Origin: Symsagittifera roscoffensis
Taxonomy: Eukaryota; Xenacoelomorpha; Acoela; Convolutidae
Direction of reading: 5' to 3'
NCBI RefSeq assembly: GCF_963678635.1
Contig: NC_087065.1
Coordinates: forward strand, 51,901,858-51,965,857
Length of the DNA stretch: 64,000 nucleotides
The position numbers were made by a program, and so were the translations under genes. The notes under the pieces are model-generated. The model was not told the DNA's origin. It saw nothing but the letters and a program-made list of their open reading frames with translations, and did no database searches. Positions 36,338-47,900 of this stretch are shown here, piece after piece. The stretch's first letter is position 1. Every line of letters starts with the position of its first letter.

Positions 36338-36745
36338 TTTAGTTACCCTTGCGATAATTACCCTTGCGGTGTTAGACTTTTTCCCCGAAACAACTTAATC
36401 CGCTGGACTCGCGGTACCTTGGGTCATAATTAGTTCAATTTTCTTAGTGTCTCGTGACACTTAGCCTTGAGGTAGCGAATATGCCTGGGACGCAACGGTC
36501 TCGGGTTCAAATCTGACCATGACCTGTTTTTTTTCGAATGGTAAATATTCCGGTGCAAAAAATATCGGCTTTTTATTTATCTGCTTATTTTTTGTCGGCT
36601 TTTGTGCTTTTTAAATTTTCATATGCTGCCGCAATTTTTAATTCTACTAGCGTTGATTTCGTGTATTTTCCTTTTTAAATTTTCTCTCTGAAAATTTTTT
36701 CGGCCTAAATGATTTTGGCTTTTCTTTTATCGGCTTACTAACTTA
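36338..36745 (+). repeat. dispersed repeat with tRNA-like head, copy 1
   Basis: It starts with CCCTTGCG... and carries a Pol III-like internal promoter: A-box-like TAGCCTTGAGG near 36463 and B-box-like GGGTTCAAATCTGACC near 36510. GACCTGTTTTTTTT follows, then a TCGGCTTTT-rich body. The same order occurs at 47.8 and 53.0 kb. It is probably a tRNA-derived SINE-type family rather than a tRNA gene. Confidence 0.5.
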
Positions 36746-37019
36746 AATTTGGGCAATCTGAGGGAATCATAATTTGAATACTTTCCTCCGGATTGCACAA
36801 GACGTGAAAAATCCAGAATACAATTTACTGTTCAAAGTTTTTCATGGCAAGAATTTTATTTTCGCTCGATGATCTGTTGTATAATTAAATGCGGGCTTCA
36901 CTACCTCGTCTTTTCAACGTATTTTTTTTGCATGTTTAAGCTATATCGTATGTTGCGGTGGTTAAGATTTTTTTTTCGATTTTCCTGTTTGAATTCAGTG
37001 GTTATTCCAGCGAGTGTAA

Positions 37020-37995
37020 ATTAAGCAACCCAGTAGTGTGACGCTGCGAGGATTTCCCAAGAGGTTGCGAATTTCGCCTCCAATTAAGGATGCTCAAATC
37101 ATTTTAGTGTACGAGATACAACGATTTTTGTGATTTTTTTCAAATTTTTTTCAGAAAACACAAATTACAAATAATTTACAAAACTTGAAATTCCCAACCC
37201 TGTAGTTGGGTGCTGTCAGAGTACTCTCGAGGATTGCGAATCTTGTCTCCAAATGTGACGGCTCAAATCCTTGTAGTTTTTGAGATATGACGTTTTTTGT
37301 GATTTTTTTCAAAGAAAATTTCGAAAACTTGGACGAATTTTTTTTTCAAAACTTGAAATCCTCTACCTTGTAGTTGGGTGCTATCAGGTTACTCTCAGTG
37401 GTTGCGAATCTTGCCTCCAATTATGACGGCTCAAGTCTTCGTAGTTTTCGAGATATGACGTTTTTTGTGATTATTCAAAAAATTTTCAGGAAAATAAACG
37501 AAATTTTTTTCTTCAAAACTTGAAATTCTGAACCCTGTAGTTGGGGGCTAACAGATTAATATCAAGGGTTGCGAACCTTGCCTCCAAATATGACTGCTCT
37601 AATCCTTGTAGTTTTCGAGATACGACGTTTTTGTGATTTTTTCAAAAAAAAATTTAAAAAAAGAATTTGTTTGTTTTCAAATTTTGAAATCTTTTTCCCT
37701 GTAGTTGTGTGCTCTCAGGATACTCTCAGGGGTTGCGATTCTTGCCTCCAAATATGACTGCTCAAATCCGTGTAGTGTTCGAGATATGACGGTATTTGTG
37801 ATTTTTTCAAAAAATTTCAAAAAACTTGAATTAATTTTTTCTTCAAATTTTGAAATTCTGTACCCTGTAGCTGGGTGCTGTCAGGTTACTCTCAGGGGTT
37901 GCGATTCTTGCCTCCAAATATGACTGCTCAAATCCGTGTAGTGTTCGAGATATGACGGTATTTGAGATTTTTTCAAAAAAATTTCAAAAAACTTG
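37020..37995. repeat. tandem minisatellite, period about 165 bp
   Basis: Five clear units and one more diverged unit to the left are present. CCCTGTAGTTGGGTGCT begins units near 37199, 37369, 37532, 37699 and 37862, each continuing with ACTCTCAGGGGTTGCGA, TTGCCTCCAAATATGAC, a GCTCAAATC stretch and CGAGATATGACG, then T- and A-rich spacer. The array ends about 50 bases before the Tc1-like element. Confidence 0.8.
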
Positions 37996-38045
37996 ATTTA
38001 GCCTTTTGTCTGCTGCCATGTGGTTTTTTCAATTGGCTGCTGCTA

Positions 38046-39398
38046 CAGTGCTGATTTAAGTTATCCGGACTAAAGGTGTGCAAATAAAACTGAACAAGGC
38101 GTTAATATATTAAAAAAAAAACTCTCATGATTCAGACTTAACAGTTTTTTACAAATTCCTGCTGCATTCGATAATAAATAAAATATTGGAAAAACCTAAA
38201 CAAAAACTTTGCTACTTTTTTATGGGCTTATTTCCGCTTTGGGAAAAATTCTGGAAAAAGTTTTGGAATTTTCTCTTAAAAATTTCAGTTTACATAGAAA
38301 ATTGAAAAAAAAAAACTAAATTTCTTAAATCTACCGCGTGGGATTTTTTAGAGAAATGCCGTAAGTTGGAAAATGGACATTATTGAAACGCAAAAAAGTT
38401 CGGTCGACCGAAAAAAAAACTACCGAAAGAGACGAAAATTATATATATATATATTTGATAGCAAAAAAAATTCTTTTTGCGACGTCTCAGGAGCTTCGAA
38501 AAAAAATTGAACCAGCGTTATATTTATCAGCCGCCAAAATTCGATCAATTTTGGTCAGGAAAGAACTGAGAGCACGAGTCAGCGCCAAAAAACCCAAAAT
38601 TTCGGACATCAACAGAAAAAAAACGCAAAAAATGGTGCCAAATTTTTCGAGAAAAACCACAAAATTTTTTCGAAAAATGTGGTTTTTTTTTCGGACGAAA
38701 CCGTCGTTGAATTATTCTCCAGTGCCAAGATTTATGTGAGACGACCCCCAAATATGCGTTATTATCCCAATTATATCACTTCAACGGCAAAATTTGGAGG
38801 AAGAAGGGTGATGTTTTGGGGCTACATAAAATTTTCTGGGGAAAGAGATATAGTAGTCATCGACGGAAGCATTAATTCTGCCAAATATTGCAAACTACTC
38901 GAAACCCACTTGATTGAAAACATTTATCTGGACGAAATTTTCCAGCAAGACAATGCCAGTTGCCATAATTCCAAATTTACGACAAATTTTTTCCAGGAAA
39001 ATGGTTTTCAAGTTTTGGAAAATTGGCTCCCGCAATCTCCAGATTTGAATATTATTGAAAGATTATGGAATTACATGAAACAGAAGGTTCGGAAAAAACA
39101 CTCTACAACAGTTAGAGAACTTATTCGTCAAGTTTTCGATACTTTTTTGGCAATTCCGGACGACTACATTCATCGGTTATATCGGAGCATTCCTCATAGA
39201 ATAAATGCAGTTCTAAAAAACAATGGTTATCATACCAAATACTAAATTTGTTGATTTTTGTTTTAACTACTATCTGTGTTTGTTAATTAGTTATAAAGTT
39301 TAATGTAAATATCAAAAAAGTGTAAATTAGGTGTTAATATTAACAGAGTTCTTAGTTTTCACACCTTTTCTTAGTCCGGATAATTTGAATCAGCAATG
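38046..39398 (+). mobile_element. Tc1/mariner-type DNA transposon, 1.35 kb
   Basis: Terminal inverted repeats match over about 40 bases: the left end is CAGTGCTGATT then TTATCCGGACTAA, and the right end read inward is CATTGCTGATT then TTATCCGGACTAA, each followed by GGTGTGxAAA. TA dinucleotides at 38044-38045 and 39399-39400 are the target duplication. The interior codes for a DD34E transposase on the plus strand. Confidence 0.9.
38372..39245 (+). pseudogene. Tc1-type DDE transposase, frameshifted in the N-terminal part
   Basis: The catalytic domain is open in one frame from 38679 to the stop at 39245. The first Asp is in FFSDETVVELF, the second in FQQDNASCHNSKF, and the Glu in PQSPDLNIIERLWNY, the DD34E layout. 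The DNA-binding part lies upstream in another frame (38383-38739) with TTERDENYIY, ATSQELRKKIEPAL and RARVSAKKPKISDINR; a GRPKK-like hook is split between frames. The N-terminal domain and catalytic domain overlap out of frame near 38630-38690. The copy is thus inactive as read, though the catalytic triad is intact. Confidence 0.85.
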
Positions 39399-39400
39399 TA

Positions 39401-40584
39401 TGTTTGCGCTGTGCGTTGGTTTCATATATCACGGAACATAATATTTTCTGAAATTGAAGATTTGATGTGATACAAATTAATCTTAAATTTCAATTATTCA
39501 ATTAAATTTGATTGTTTTTATTGCTTTATCAATTTCTTATGCATTTTTCCGTCGTTCTTTGGGCTATCTTAAACATTTTGTATGTGGGCTACAAAAATAG
39601 AGTCAATGAGTTCAGCAGATTTCGAAAAAAAAATAGTTTAGGTTGAGTATGAAATATATTCAGTCAGATGAATAATTAAGGCTGACAACCCTTTTTTTTT
39701 AGTGGCTAGGCATAGAAAATGCACAGAACAAACAAGGTATAGACAATACCCAAAAAATATGACTGCGCATTGCTACTAGACATTGCGTTTAGAATTGATT
39801 GTGGAAGGTTTTCGGCCGAAAAAATTATCACACGCTATTTTAAGTAGATTTTTGGGATGTTCCAGTTTTGGAAGCTTATTTTTGTATAGCCTTTTCAGTT
39901 TAACGATGTTTGATTAACTTCATTAACGGTTTTCAGTCGAATGATCAGATGTGTTGTATGCAACTAAACTGACAGAAAAATGCATGGCAGGTCTTTGTGC
40001 AAGAAGAACAGAAAACTCCTACTGCCTTCATGCCAGCTAAACACTAAAGTAGACACAAAGCTTTCGTGTTTTTCTAAGGAGGGTGAGAGAGGCTGTAATT
40101 TCTCCGTTCTTTCAATAGCCCAATATCTTAAGGCTTTTCTTTGCTTATTTTTATTGAAGTTTTTTCAAGCGACCCAAGTGGAGTTGGTTTTGAGAATTTG
40201 AAAATTTGGGGCCAAAATCTTATATCGATCTTATAAATAATATCGGAATGTTGTAGTAAATAAAATGTTAGATAAATTAGCCGACAAAATTAAAACCGAC
40301 AGCCAATAAGCTGAAAATCAACCGGAATTTTTCGGCAAAATCTCATTGGAGAAAATTCATCTTCTGCGCACATAGAACTCACGAATGCCATGTTGAAGCG
40401 TTGAAACTTAGTTCCGAGATATGACAATTTGAATTAATTTTTCAAAACTTTCGATTAAAAATTTGATTGATTAAGAACTTTTTAAATATGAAAAACAAGC
40501 AGTTGTATTCTCTCGCTTCTTTAACAATCCTTTTTTGAGTTTAAAATTCACATGCCTGATGAAATTTCAATATTTTTAGAGATA
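39401..40584. other. non-coding stretch
   Basis: AT-rich sequence with no supportable gene. A few GAAAAATCAACCGG and GTCGGC-type pieces relate to the dispersed repeats further right. Confidence 0.4.
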
Positions 40585-40786
40585 TTAGTTTTTTGATTAA
40601 AATTAACTTTAAATTTGTCTTATGAAATCGTTAACTGAAAATGGGAACTTCCCTTGGGGTTTTTAATATTATTAATTGAACGATTTAGAAAGACAAATTT
40701 AAAGTTAATTTTAATCAAAAAACTAAAAATAATTAATAAGATTAAAAACCCCGAGGGAAGTTCCCGTTTTCAGTTAACGATTTCAT
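40585..40786. repeat. crossed inverted repeat (order A B A' B')
   Basis: Segment A (40585-40621, 37 bases) is the exact reverse complement of A' (40690-40726). Segment B (40622-40677, 56 bases) is the reverse complement of B' (40731-40786) with three mismatches. The order A-B-A'-B' is not a simple hairpin, which would be A-B-B'-A'; the two pairings cross. Arms are very similar, so the event is recent. Confidence 0.9.
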
Positions 40787-41061
40787 AAAATTTTTTTGTA
40801 AATATGTTAAGAATCTTTTTTTCACATTCAACAATCTATTTAAAGCACCGTAGGCGCGAGTAATGCGCTAGCTGTGTAAACGAATGAAATGATTTTTCTC
40901 TAAAATTTGATTTTTCGCGGTTTGACTTACGATGCGATGATTTCGTTCAATGAATTCTATTTTTCTTATCATTTCCTTTTTTACCGTTTTTGCGTAGCTG
41001 TTTTTTAGCCCCGGTTAAGGAACTTCGCAGTTGTCACAAATATGGGGGGGGGTCGGGTGAG

Positions 41062-41352
41062 TCAGTTGAAAGGCTCAAGAGCCTCCTGCTTTTTGGCTGC
41101 TCGGTCTGCTCGTCCGATAACCATATTCGTCGCTAATATGGCTAATGAGTTCCTGAATGATTGCACTACTCTCGTAAGTCCGACGATATCAGGAAAAATC
41201 AATGGACAATGCGATCTATAATTTGATTGCGCAATTGTTGCCAATTTGTGAAGTTGAAGTAGAACTCTAGCTGGATATATCTGAGAGCTGTTGATCTCAG
41301 GTCTGATCACAAGTCCGAGATATTTTAACTTTGAGTAAACCTGCAGTTCCAC
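41062..41352 (-). CDS. unidentified 96-residue frame, higher GC than surroundings
   Basis: The minus-strand frame reads LQVYSKLKYLGLVIRPE, then LLQLHKLATIAQ, and ends QEALEPFN. The KLKYLGLVI stretch loosely recalls the C-terminal part of non-LTR reverse transcriptases (FKYLGxxI), but there is no other motif. It lies 3' of the receptor gene's last exon. It could be a LINE fragment, an exon of another gene or chance. Confidence 0.2.
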   Translation of the reverse strand: MELQVYSKLKYLGLVIRPEINSSQIYPARVLLQLHKLATIAQSNYRSHCPLIFPDIVGLTRVVQSFRNSLAILATNMVIGRADRAAKKQEALEPFN

Positions 41353-41658
41353 AGTTAAGCTATCAGAGCACCAGCTGCTAATTGATGTAGGCTGGCTTTT
41401 TACGCAAATTAATTGAGAAGAATTCGATTTTTATTGATATAAATGCTGATTTTTAAGCATCCGACAAGGTAGTTTTACGCAGGCCTCGCTTGTCACCAGA
41501 TCAAGAAAAAAAAGAAACTAATAGTATTAAATTGTATTATATTTCCACGATATTCGAAACTTCTAGCTTGTAAATAAATAGAGCTTCAAATGATTTTTTT
41601 GCATGTGCTCTTGAGTAAAAAGTTTCGTGGCTTTTTTAAAAACTGGAAATATTTGAGG

Positions 41659-41942
41659 TCATAGAATGATTCCGTTTTCACCTATTGGTTCCAACTGGGT
41701 GCTAATATGGTAATAGATGGACCAATACATGCACATTAGAGTAGTGAATGTCAGTGGGAAAAAGTATCGTGAGAATCGGTCGATAGAGCCGACATTGATA
41801 TCACCCTGTTCGTTTTTTATTCGGATCGAGGGTCTTCGCAATGAGCAGGATAGTCTTCTGCTGCTTCGCCGTGTAATATTGCTGCTGCTGTTGTTGTAAT
41901 TGAGGTTGTGGTCGTAATGTTGAGAGTAACGTATTCCGCCCC
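41659..41942 (-). CDS. receptor exon 8, TM4 and stop
   Basis: After acceptor TGTATTTCAG the exon codes an Asn/Ser/Arg-rich loop end, then SIDRFSRYFFPLTFTT and LMCMYWSIYY, the standard TM4 pattern (IDxxSRxxFPxxFxxxxxxYW). It ends GENGIIL and a stop. Phase matches exon 7. Confidence 0.88.
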
Positions 41943-44900
41943 CTGAAATACAGAAACAGAACAGTCTCAGTGGTCTAAAATTTCGAGAAATTGGTGAATA
42001 TTCTTATATCGTCGATTCTACAGGTCTTCGTTTTTTCAAACATCTATTTTTGGCTGATTATTGTCATATTTACGTTTAGTATTCTGTGGTGCAGGAAGTT
42101 GCTTTTTCAGCATCAAAAATTAGTCGTACAAAAAATCATAACAACCCTAAAGCATATTATTTTTCTACTAATTTTTTTTTACGTTCTTTTAGCAATTATC
42201 ACTTCTTGTTTAATAAGAATAGAGATTTTTTTTCGAGTTTTTTTCTCAGATTAGTTTTAGTTTCACAGCAACCGGCTATCCATGTGACGGCCTATAACCA
42301 ACATTAGTCTTTGCTATATCTGCAGCTTTCATTTTATCTATATTTTTGCCAATATTTTGTCAATACTTTACTTTGTATGTGTGCCAGTCGGTCATATTCG
42401 GAAGTTTGACCTTGAGAGAAGCAAAAAACACTTGATTTTGGAGTGAAATTTAATTTTTCTAAATTTCGAATGGAACCTGTCATGCACGATTTTCTCGCGA
42501 TAACTGAAAATCAGAAAAGAGAAGTCAGAACGTTCGAGTGAAAAACGCGGGAAAGTTGCAAGAGAAATCGGTAGGAAATTGCTATTCGCAATTTCCATCA
42601 TAGTGAACAAGAGTAGAGCTGTCCCATCTGAAATAGAAGACAGAGTATTCCCGAGAGAACGATTATTTGAGCTGGACCAGAGTGAACCTTCGACGGAAAG
42701 GTGGACAACTTGAGTGTCCCAATGGTTCACGAGAAACTATATCCTAGAGTTAAGACCTGTCCTCGTTATTGAAACTGATAAACATTAAAACTCATTTAGT
42801 TACATTATTTAATTCTTGAGTTAATTACCGACTGAAGTACTTCCCCTTCTTGAGTGTGCTACAATGTGAGTACTAATTTAAATTTCTAGAGTGTGTTTTA
42901 TAATTGTTATGTTGAGGTAAGGCGAGTTTTAGGTTGATCCATCTGAAATGGATCAAAGTTACACTGTCTAATAAAAAGTAACTTAACGGATTGTTCCAAC
43001 CCGGTTTTTAACGGCGTTCATGTATTTTGGGTATCTAGAGACCTAAGTATGGGGACGTTTCTAATTCTAGAGTGGGGGGATATTTTAGTAGTAGCCTTTA
43101 AGCTGTAACGGGTCGTAGTCTCATGTCACAAACGAACCGAACTGGCTCCGACCGTTCTTGAGGTAGAAAAACACAAGAGATGGTGTCCCTGACCCTTGAG
43201 CCAGTGGTTATAGGGCCTATTTTTCTTAAGCCTCATGTGTGACTGCAGTAGACGAATGTTACAATGTTTACATCCTTTTTCGGTGGATTACTCTTTTTAC
43301 ACTTGAATCATTGTACAAACACCGGAAATCGAATATTGACTCAATAGATAGCTCTGATAGAGTCTAGTGTACAACTCAGAGAGACAACAAAAATAGTCGT
43401 TCAAATTCAGTCGATACTCAGTGAGAAAACTAGTCTACCACGCTCCGAAGACAAGATTAATCTTGTCCCCTGCAACCAAATATTTCTCAGCCAAAACGAT
43501 AGTGCCTTTAGATTGCTGAATTAGTATAGAACACCGTCACACTGAAAAGTAAGGCATCAAATAACACTAGTTCGAGATATATCATTACAATTAAAGCACC
43601 TTGTCATAATCCCTCTTGTTGTTACGACCAATTGAAAAATGTGGAGGATTCTTATGTTCGGGTGTTTTAGTTTTTTTGTTTCTTCTTGTTTGCCTCGCAA
43701 AATAAGGTACCAAAAATAATCATCGGTCGGAATGCGTCGAGTCTTGTTTCATTTCAAAGCCTATTCATCATGATTCAAACGGAATTAAAAAAAAATTCTG
43801 TCGAGAAAAACCGGTATGATGTTTTTGATTTTTGGTGTAATTTTGAGCTAATAATGTTTGTGAAAATAAGGTTTGCAGGCTTACAATAGATTTTTAAGAA
43901 TAATTTAAACCGTGAAAACTTAGTTTTATTCGAGTAAAGTTTGTTCAAATTAATTCTGCAAAAAATAATAAAAAAATTTCTTTATTACGATTTTTATTTT
44001 TTTCTGCAGAAACTTTTTTCAAATTGGCCTATTTGATTAAATATGACTCGAATATACCTAATTGCTATATTTTTGTTCAGAGCCTATTTTTACACTACAC
44101 ATGTTCAGATCTTACTTTAAAAAAAATTAAGACTATGCTCGGAACATTCAGTGCTATTTGCACAGCAGGCTGGCCACTTGGTCTATATTTATAATAAAAG
44201 TCATTATTTGGTCTACAATTTTTTGGAAGACTATATTTTCTAGAGACCATGTAAAAGTCACTATTTACAACAAAGATTTCTGTTTTTTAATATTTTTAAA
44301 GGGTCGCCTCTTTGCACTGTTTTGAGATGTCCGTTTTTGGTGACGGGCCCTAAAAGGTTTCTAAAGGCGCCTTTGGCGCCAATACATACTTATATTGAGG
44401 GGGGAGCGCGCGCCGAAAAAACGCAAATTTTTATTCAAAATTATGCCTGCGGCGCAGAAATTTTGGCCAAAACGGACTTTTTAGTACTTTGGCAGAGCCT
44501 GAACTTGAAAAATTAATTTGGTCGGCCTAAAAAAAGGTCGACAAAAAATTTCGAAAATTGTCATAGTCACTTGAAGTCTATATATTTTTGAGAAAATAGT
44601 GGCCAGCCTGTTGCACAGTTACCGACTATCCGTGTTTCTTTTTGTTTTAAGAATGTTTTCTGCTTTTTTTCTGGCACTTCGGTAGGTCTCGTGCTTTTGA
44701 TTACAAATTGAAATTGTATTGCGTCTGTGTGATTAGACTGTAAATAACACTTGGTTTGAACTATTGACACGTGTAACTTTTCATCGTTTCTTTGAGAGTC
44801 AATACGCTTATGATTTACACATCTCAACATAATGTTTTTCTTATAATCTTTTATCTTAGAAGTCTTTTCCTATAGTTTGTATAACGCGAACAAGCACTGT

Positions 44901-47900
44901 TTCGTGAACTCACCTGGTCGTGCATTGTGCGGGCGTCTCAGACTCTCTTGTTTCAGTTGGGACAGCTCAACTGCATATTGAAGTGATGTCTTGGACCCAG
45001 TAAGGTCATCAGGCATAGAAGATAGGAGATAAGAACTGGCACGCCTCGGAAGCTCCGCATTGCTGTCAGTGAGCTGAGGGCCCTGCAATGTATTACGTTC
45101 ATTTTTCCAAATTGAGAAGCAACACTATTATTTATTGGCTTTTGGCAATTCACGGAACAATTTAGCCAAATGAGTTCATTATTCTAATTAGACGCCTGAT
45201 TCGCTAGTAATATGTTGGGGAGCGGTGGTGAAGTGGTTACGTCTCCGCCTCTCAATCGAAAGGTCGGATGTTCGAGGCCCACCATGATCCGTGCTCGTTG
45301 CTTGAGGGTGAAGCAACATTACCCAGCCCAGAAAAATAACCAAAAACAAATAATTGCATGTAGTTCTTAAACAGGGGCACAACAGCGGTTCGCCGTGATG
45401 AGCTGTACAGCTCTTGTGTTGGTCCTTTCCCCCGTGGATAAATGATCTTAATGTAATATTAAATTGCTAGTAATAGTAAATTCATCTTGTATGTTTTCAA
45501 TTTAAACAAGGATAGCCGGTTTCTGTGCAAGTAGCACAGAATGTACCGACCATAGGTTTTAGAAAGTTATTTTTCCAAGTTAGTGTAGTTTTTTCTGCGT
45601 GGTGTGATATAAGGATCTGACGTAAAAATATAATTTAGCTATTTTCGACAGTCATACTAATATAGGCAAATGGGACAAAAAACGTAGAAAATTTACTAGA
45701 AAAACTAAAACAAAATTTTTGCAATAAGTTTTTGAAGTTTTTGGTTCCCAAAATGAAGCTAAAAAACTCCAAAAACTAGTTTTACTTGCCTAAAATTCAG
45801 TTTTAAGGTTTTAAATTATTCATAATGCAGTTGTTGTAAGCCTGCTGGCTTGCTTTATTCGCTCGATGTAAGACAAAAATTTCAAACCAGTTTTTCTCAA
45901 CACTGGGAACTTTTTTGCAAATTTTTTAAGGTGGTTCGAATCATGACTGTAATATATCACTCAACCCAGTCCGATGATTATTTGTGGTACTTGATTTTGC
46001 GTGGAAAACAAAAAGAAAAAACTAAAACACACCCGAATTCAAAGTTCCTCCATATTTTCAATGGTCGGAACAAAAAAAAACAATTAACGAAGAGTTTCAT
46101 AGTTTGATGAATCACATGATGATCGAATGACCTAAATTGTATGATCCTATTAGAATTTCGTGTTCAAAAGTTTGAACTTTTTGTACTTCCTCCATCTCGT
46201 ACCCTAGATTTAGTGCTGCTTTTTGCAGTGTCAGCTCCCGTTGATGGATTGCTGGGAGTCGGCCTGCGTACCCTGGATTTGTCCAGGTAACACACAGCTG
46301 CAAACTCAATCAAACTGGCAAACACGAAGAGAAAGCAGCCGGCGAAGTAGACATCAATGGCCTTCATGTAGGATATTTTAGGCATGTTTGCATTGGTGGA
46401 TGAGATCAGAGTAAGAAGTGTGAGGACAGTGGTGATTCCGAGGGCTGCCCGTGCCGGTACGGATGCCCTGCCGACCCAGAAGGAGACCCAAGAGACCATG
46501 ACTATGAGAGTGGAAGGAATGTACATCTGGATGATGAAGTAGAGTGTATTTCTGCCGAAGCGAAAAGTCACTGCTAAAGTGTCCCACTCGCCTACAAAAA
46601 AGTAGATCAGTAATAGTACTTACCATTATCTTGAGAGAAACTGCAAAGAGAGCGGATACTTTGTCATAACAGACAGTGCTTCAATCAACGTCCTTTCTTT
46701 CGGTTGTGTGGCTCCGTTAGCTCTATATAGTTTGAAAATTTGTTCATGCTTATTTTTTGTTTGATTTTTCAAGTTGTCAAACGGAGCTCAAATATTACTT
46801 TTGCATTAGGTCAATGACCTTTAGGAGCTGTCTATTGGAACTTTGAAACAGGCACTTCGTCTTTGGGCATACCTGTGGATAAGTTCCTGATGTAACTGTT
46901 CCATTGATAATTGACCACTCTGAAATTAGAAAGTGTAATGTCTTCTGCCAGTTTGATGGGCGGTGCATTCATGTGTGTGTTGCGCAGCCACTCGTACTGC
47001 AGGTCATTTGTAGTGAATCCCCAAGACGCTATCCGCAACTCACACTCCTGAGTATCCATCGGGAAAAGTCGTAGATCCATCGGACATCGTGACGTCACTG
47101 TGACTCTGAAAAATTGAACCTGGTTTTGTTTTTATTTTTCCTACTGGATGTTTTTGTGTAGTTGAGCCTAAGAAAGAAATGGTTTTCGAATTAGGCAGTT
47201 TTTTTTTTAAAAAACGAGGTTTAAAAAGAGACGCAAAGGTAAATAAATGTTAGTCCAATTTTATCTAAGTGGATTAGTTCTATTGAAAAGTTAAATGTTA
47301 TTCTGACCTGATGCTCATGAGAATTCTGCCGTCCTTGTGGAGTCTGAAGAAGACGTTGGGTTTTGTGACCTCGTGTATGTAACTCTCCGTCTCAGTCTGG
47401 AAGAAGGAGTCTGGCAGCCACAGGTCTTCCAGCAGGTCCTGGCTCAACACTATCTTGTCTAGAGTGGAGTTGAAACGCAGTCTGGGGTCAGTCCAGTACT
47501 GTCGGAAGTAGATGCCCAGTTTGAAAGTCTGAACACGAAAATATTAGGGATTTATTTCACTGGCTAGCCTCTTTGTCGGTTAGATAAATACTGCCTGCCT
47601 GTTCAGCCTTTATAACCTCTTATATGTATATAATTCCTATATAATTTGTAGGTTAATCGCCAGTGAAAATCGAATGAGTCAGTCTCTTATCATTCTGTGC
47701 TGAGCGGTGGGAAGAAATGATTTAAAACCCTTGTCAAAAAACTTTGTTTTAAAACACGATATTGCACTTCTCAAACTATGAAAAGAAACAATTAAATATG
47801 TTTTTTTTAAATTACATTGCCCTTGCGATAAGCAAGGGTATTGCTATCGGGTACTAGACCTTTTTCCTGTAAACAACTTTGTTCACTGGACTCATCTGGA

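Noticed and set aside
36462-36530. A tRNA gene
   Set aside because: Only A- and B-box-like pieces fit; there is no acceptor stem and no clear anticodon arm, and the same pattern recurs in a repeat family at 48.0 and 53.1 kb.
37569-37923. Two similar plus-strand frames as a gene pair
   Set aside because: They are neighbouring units of the ~165-bp minisatellite.
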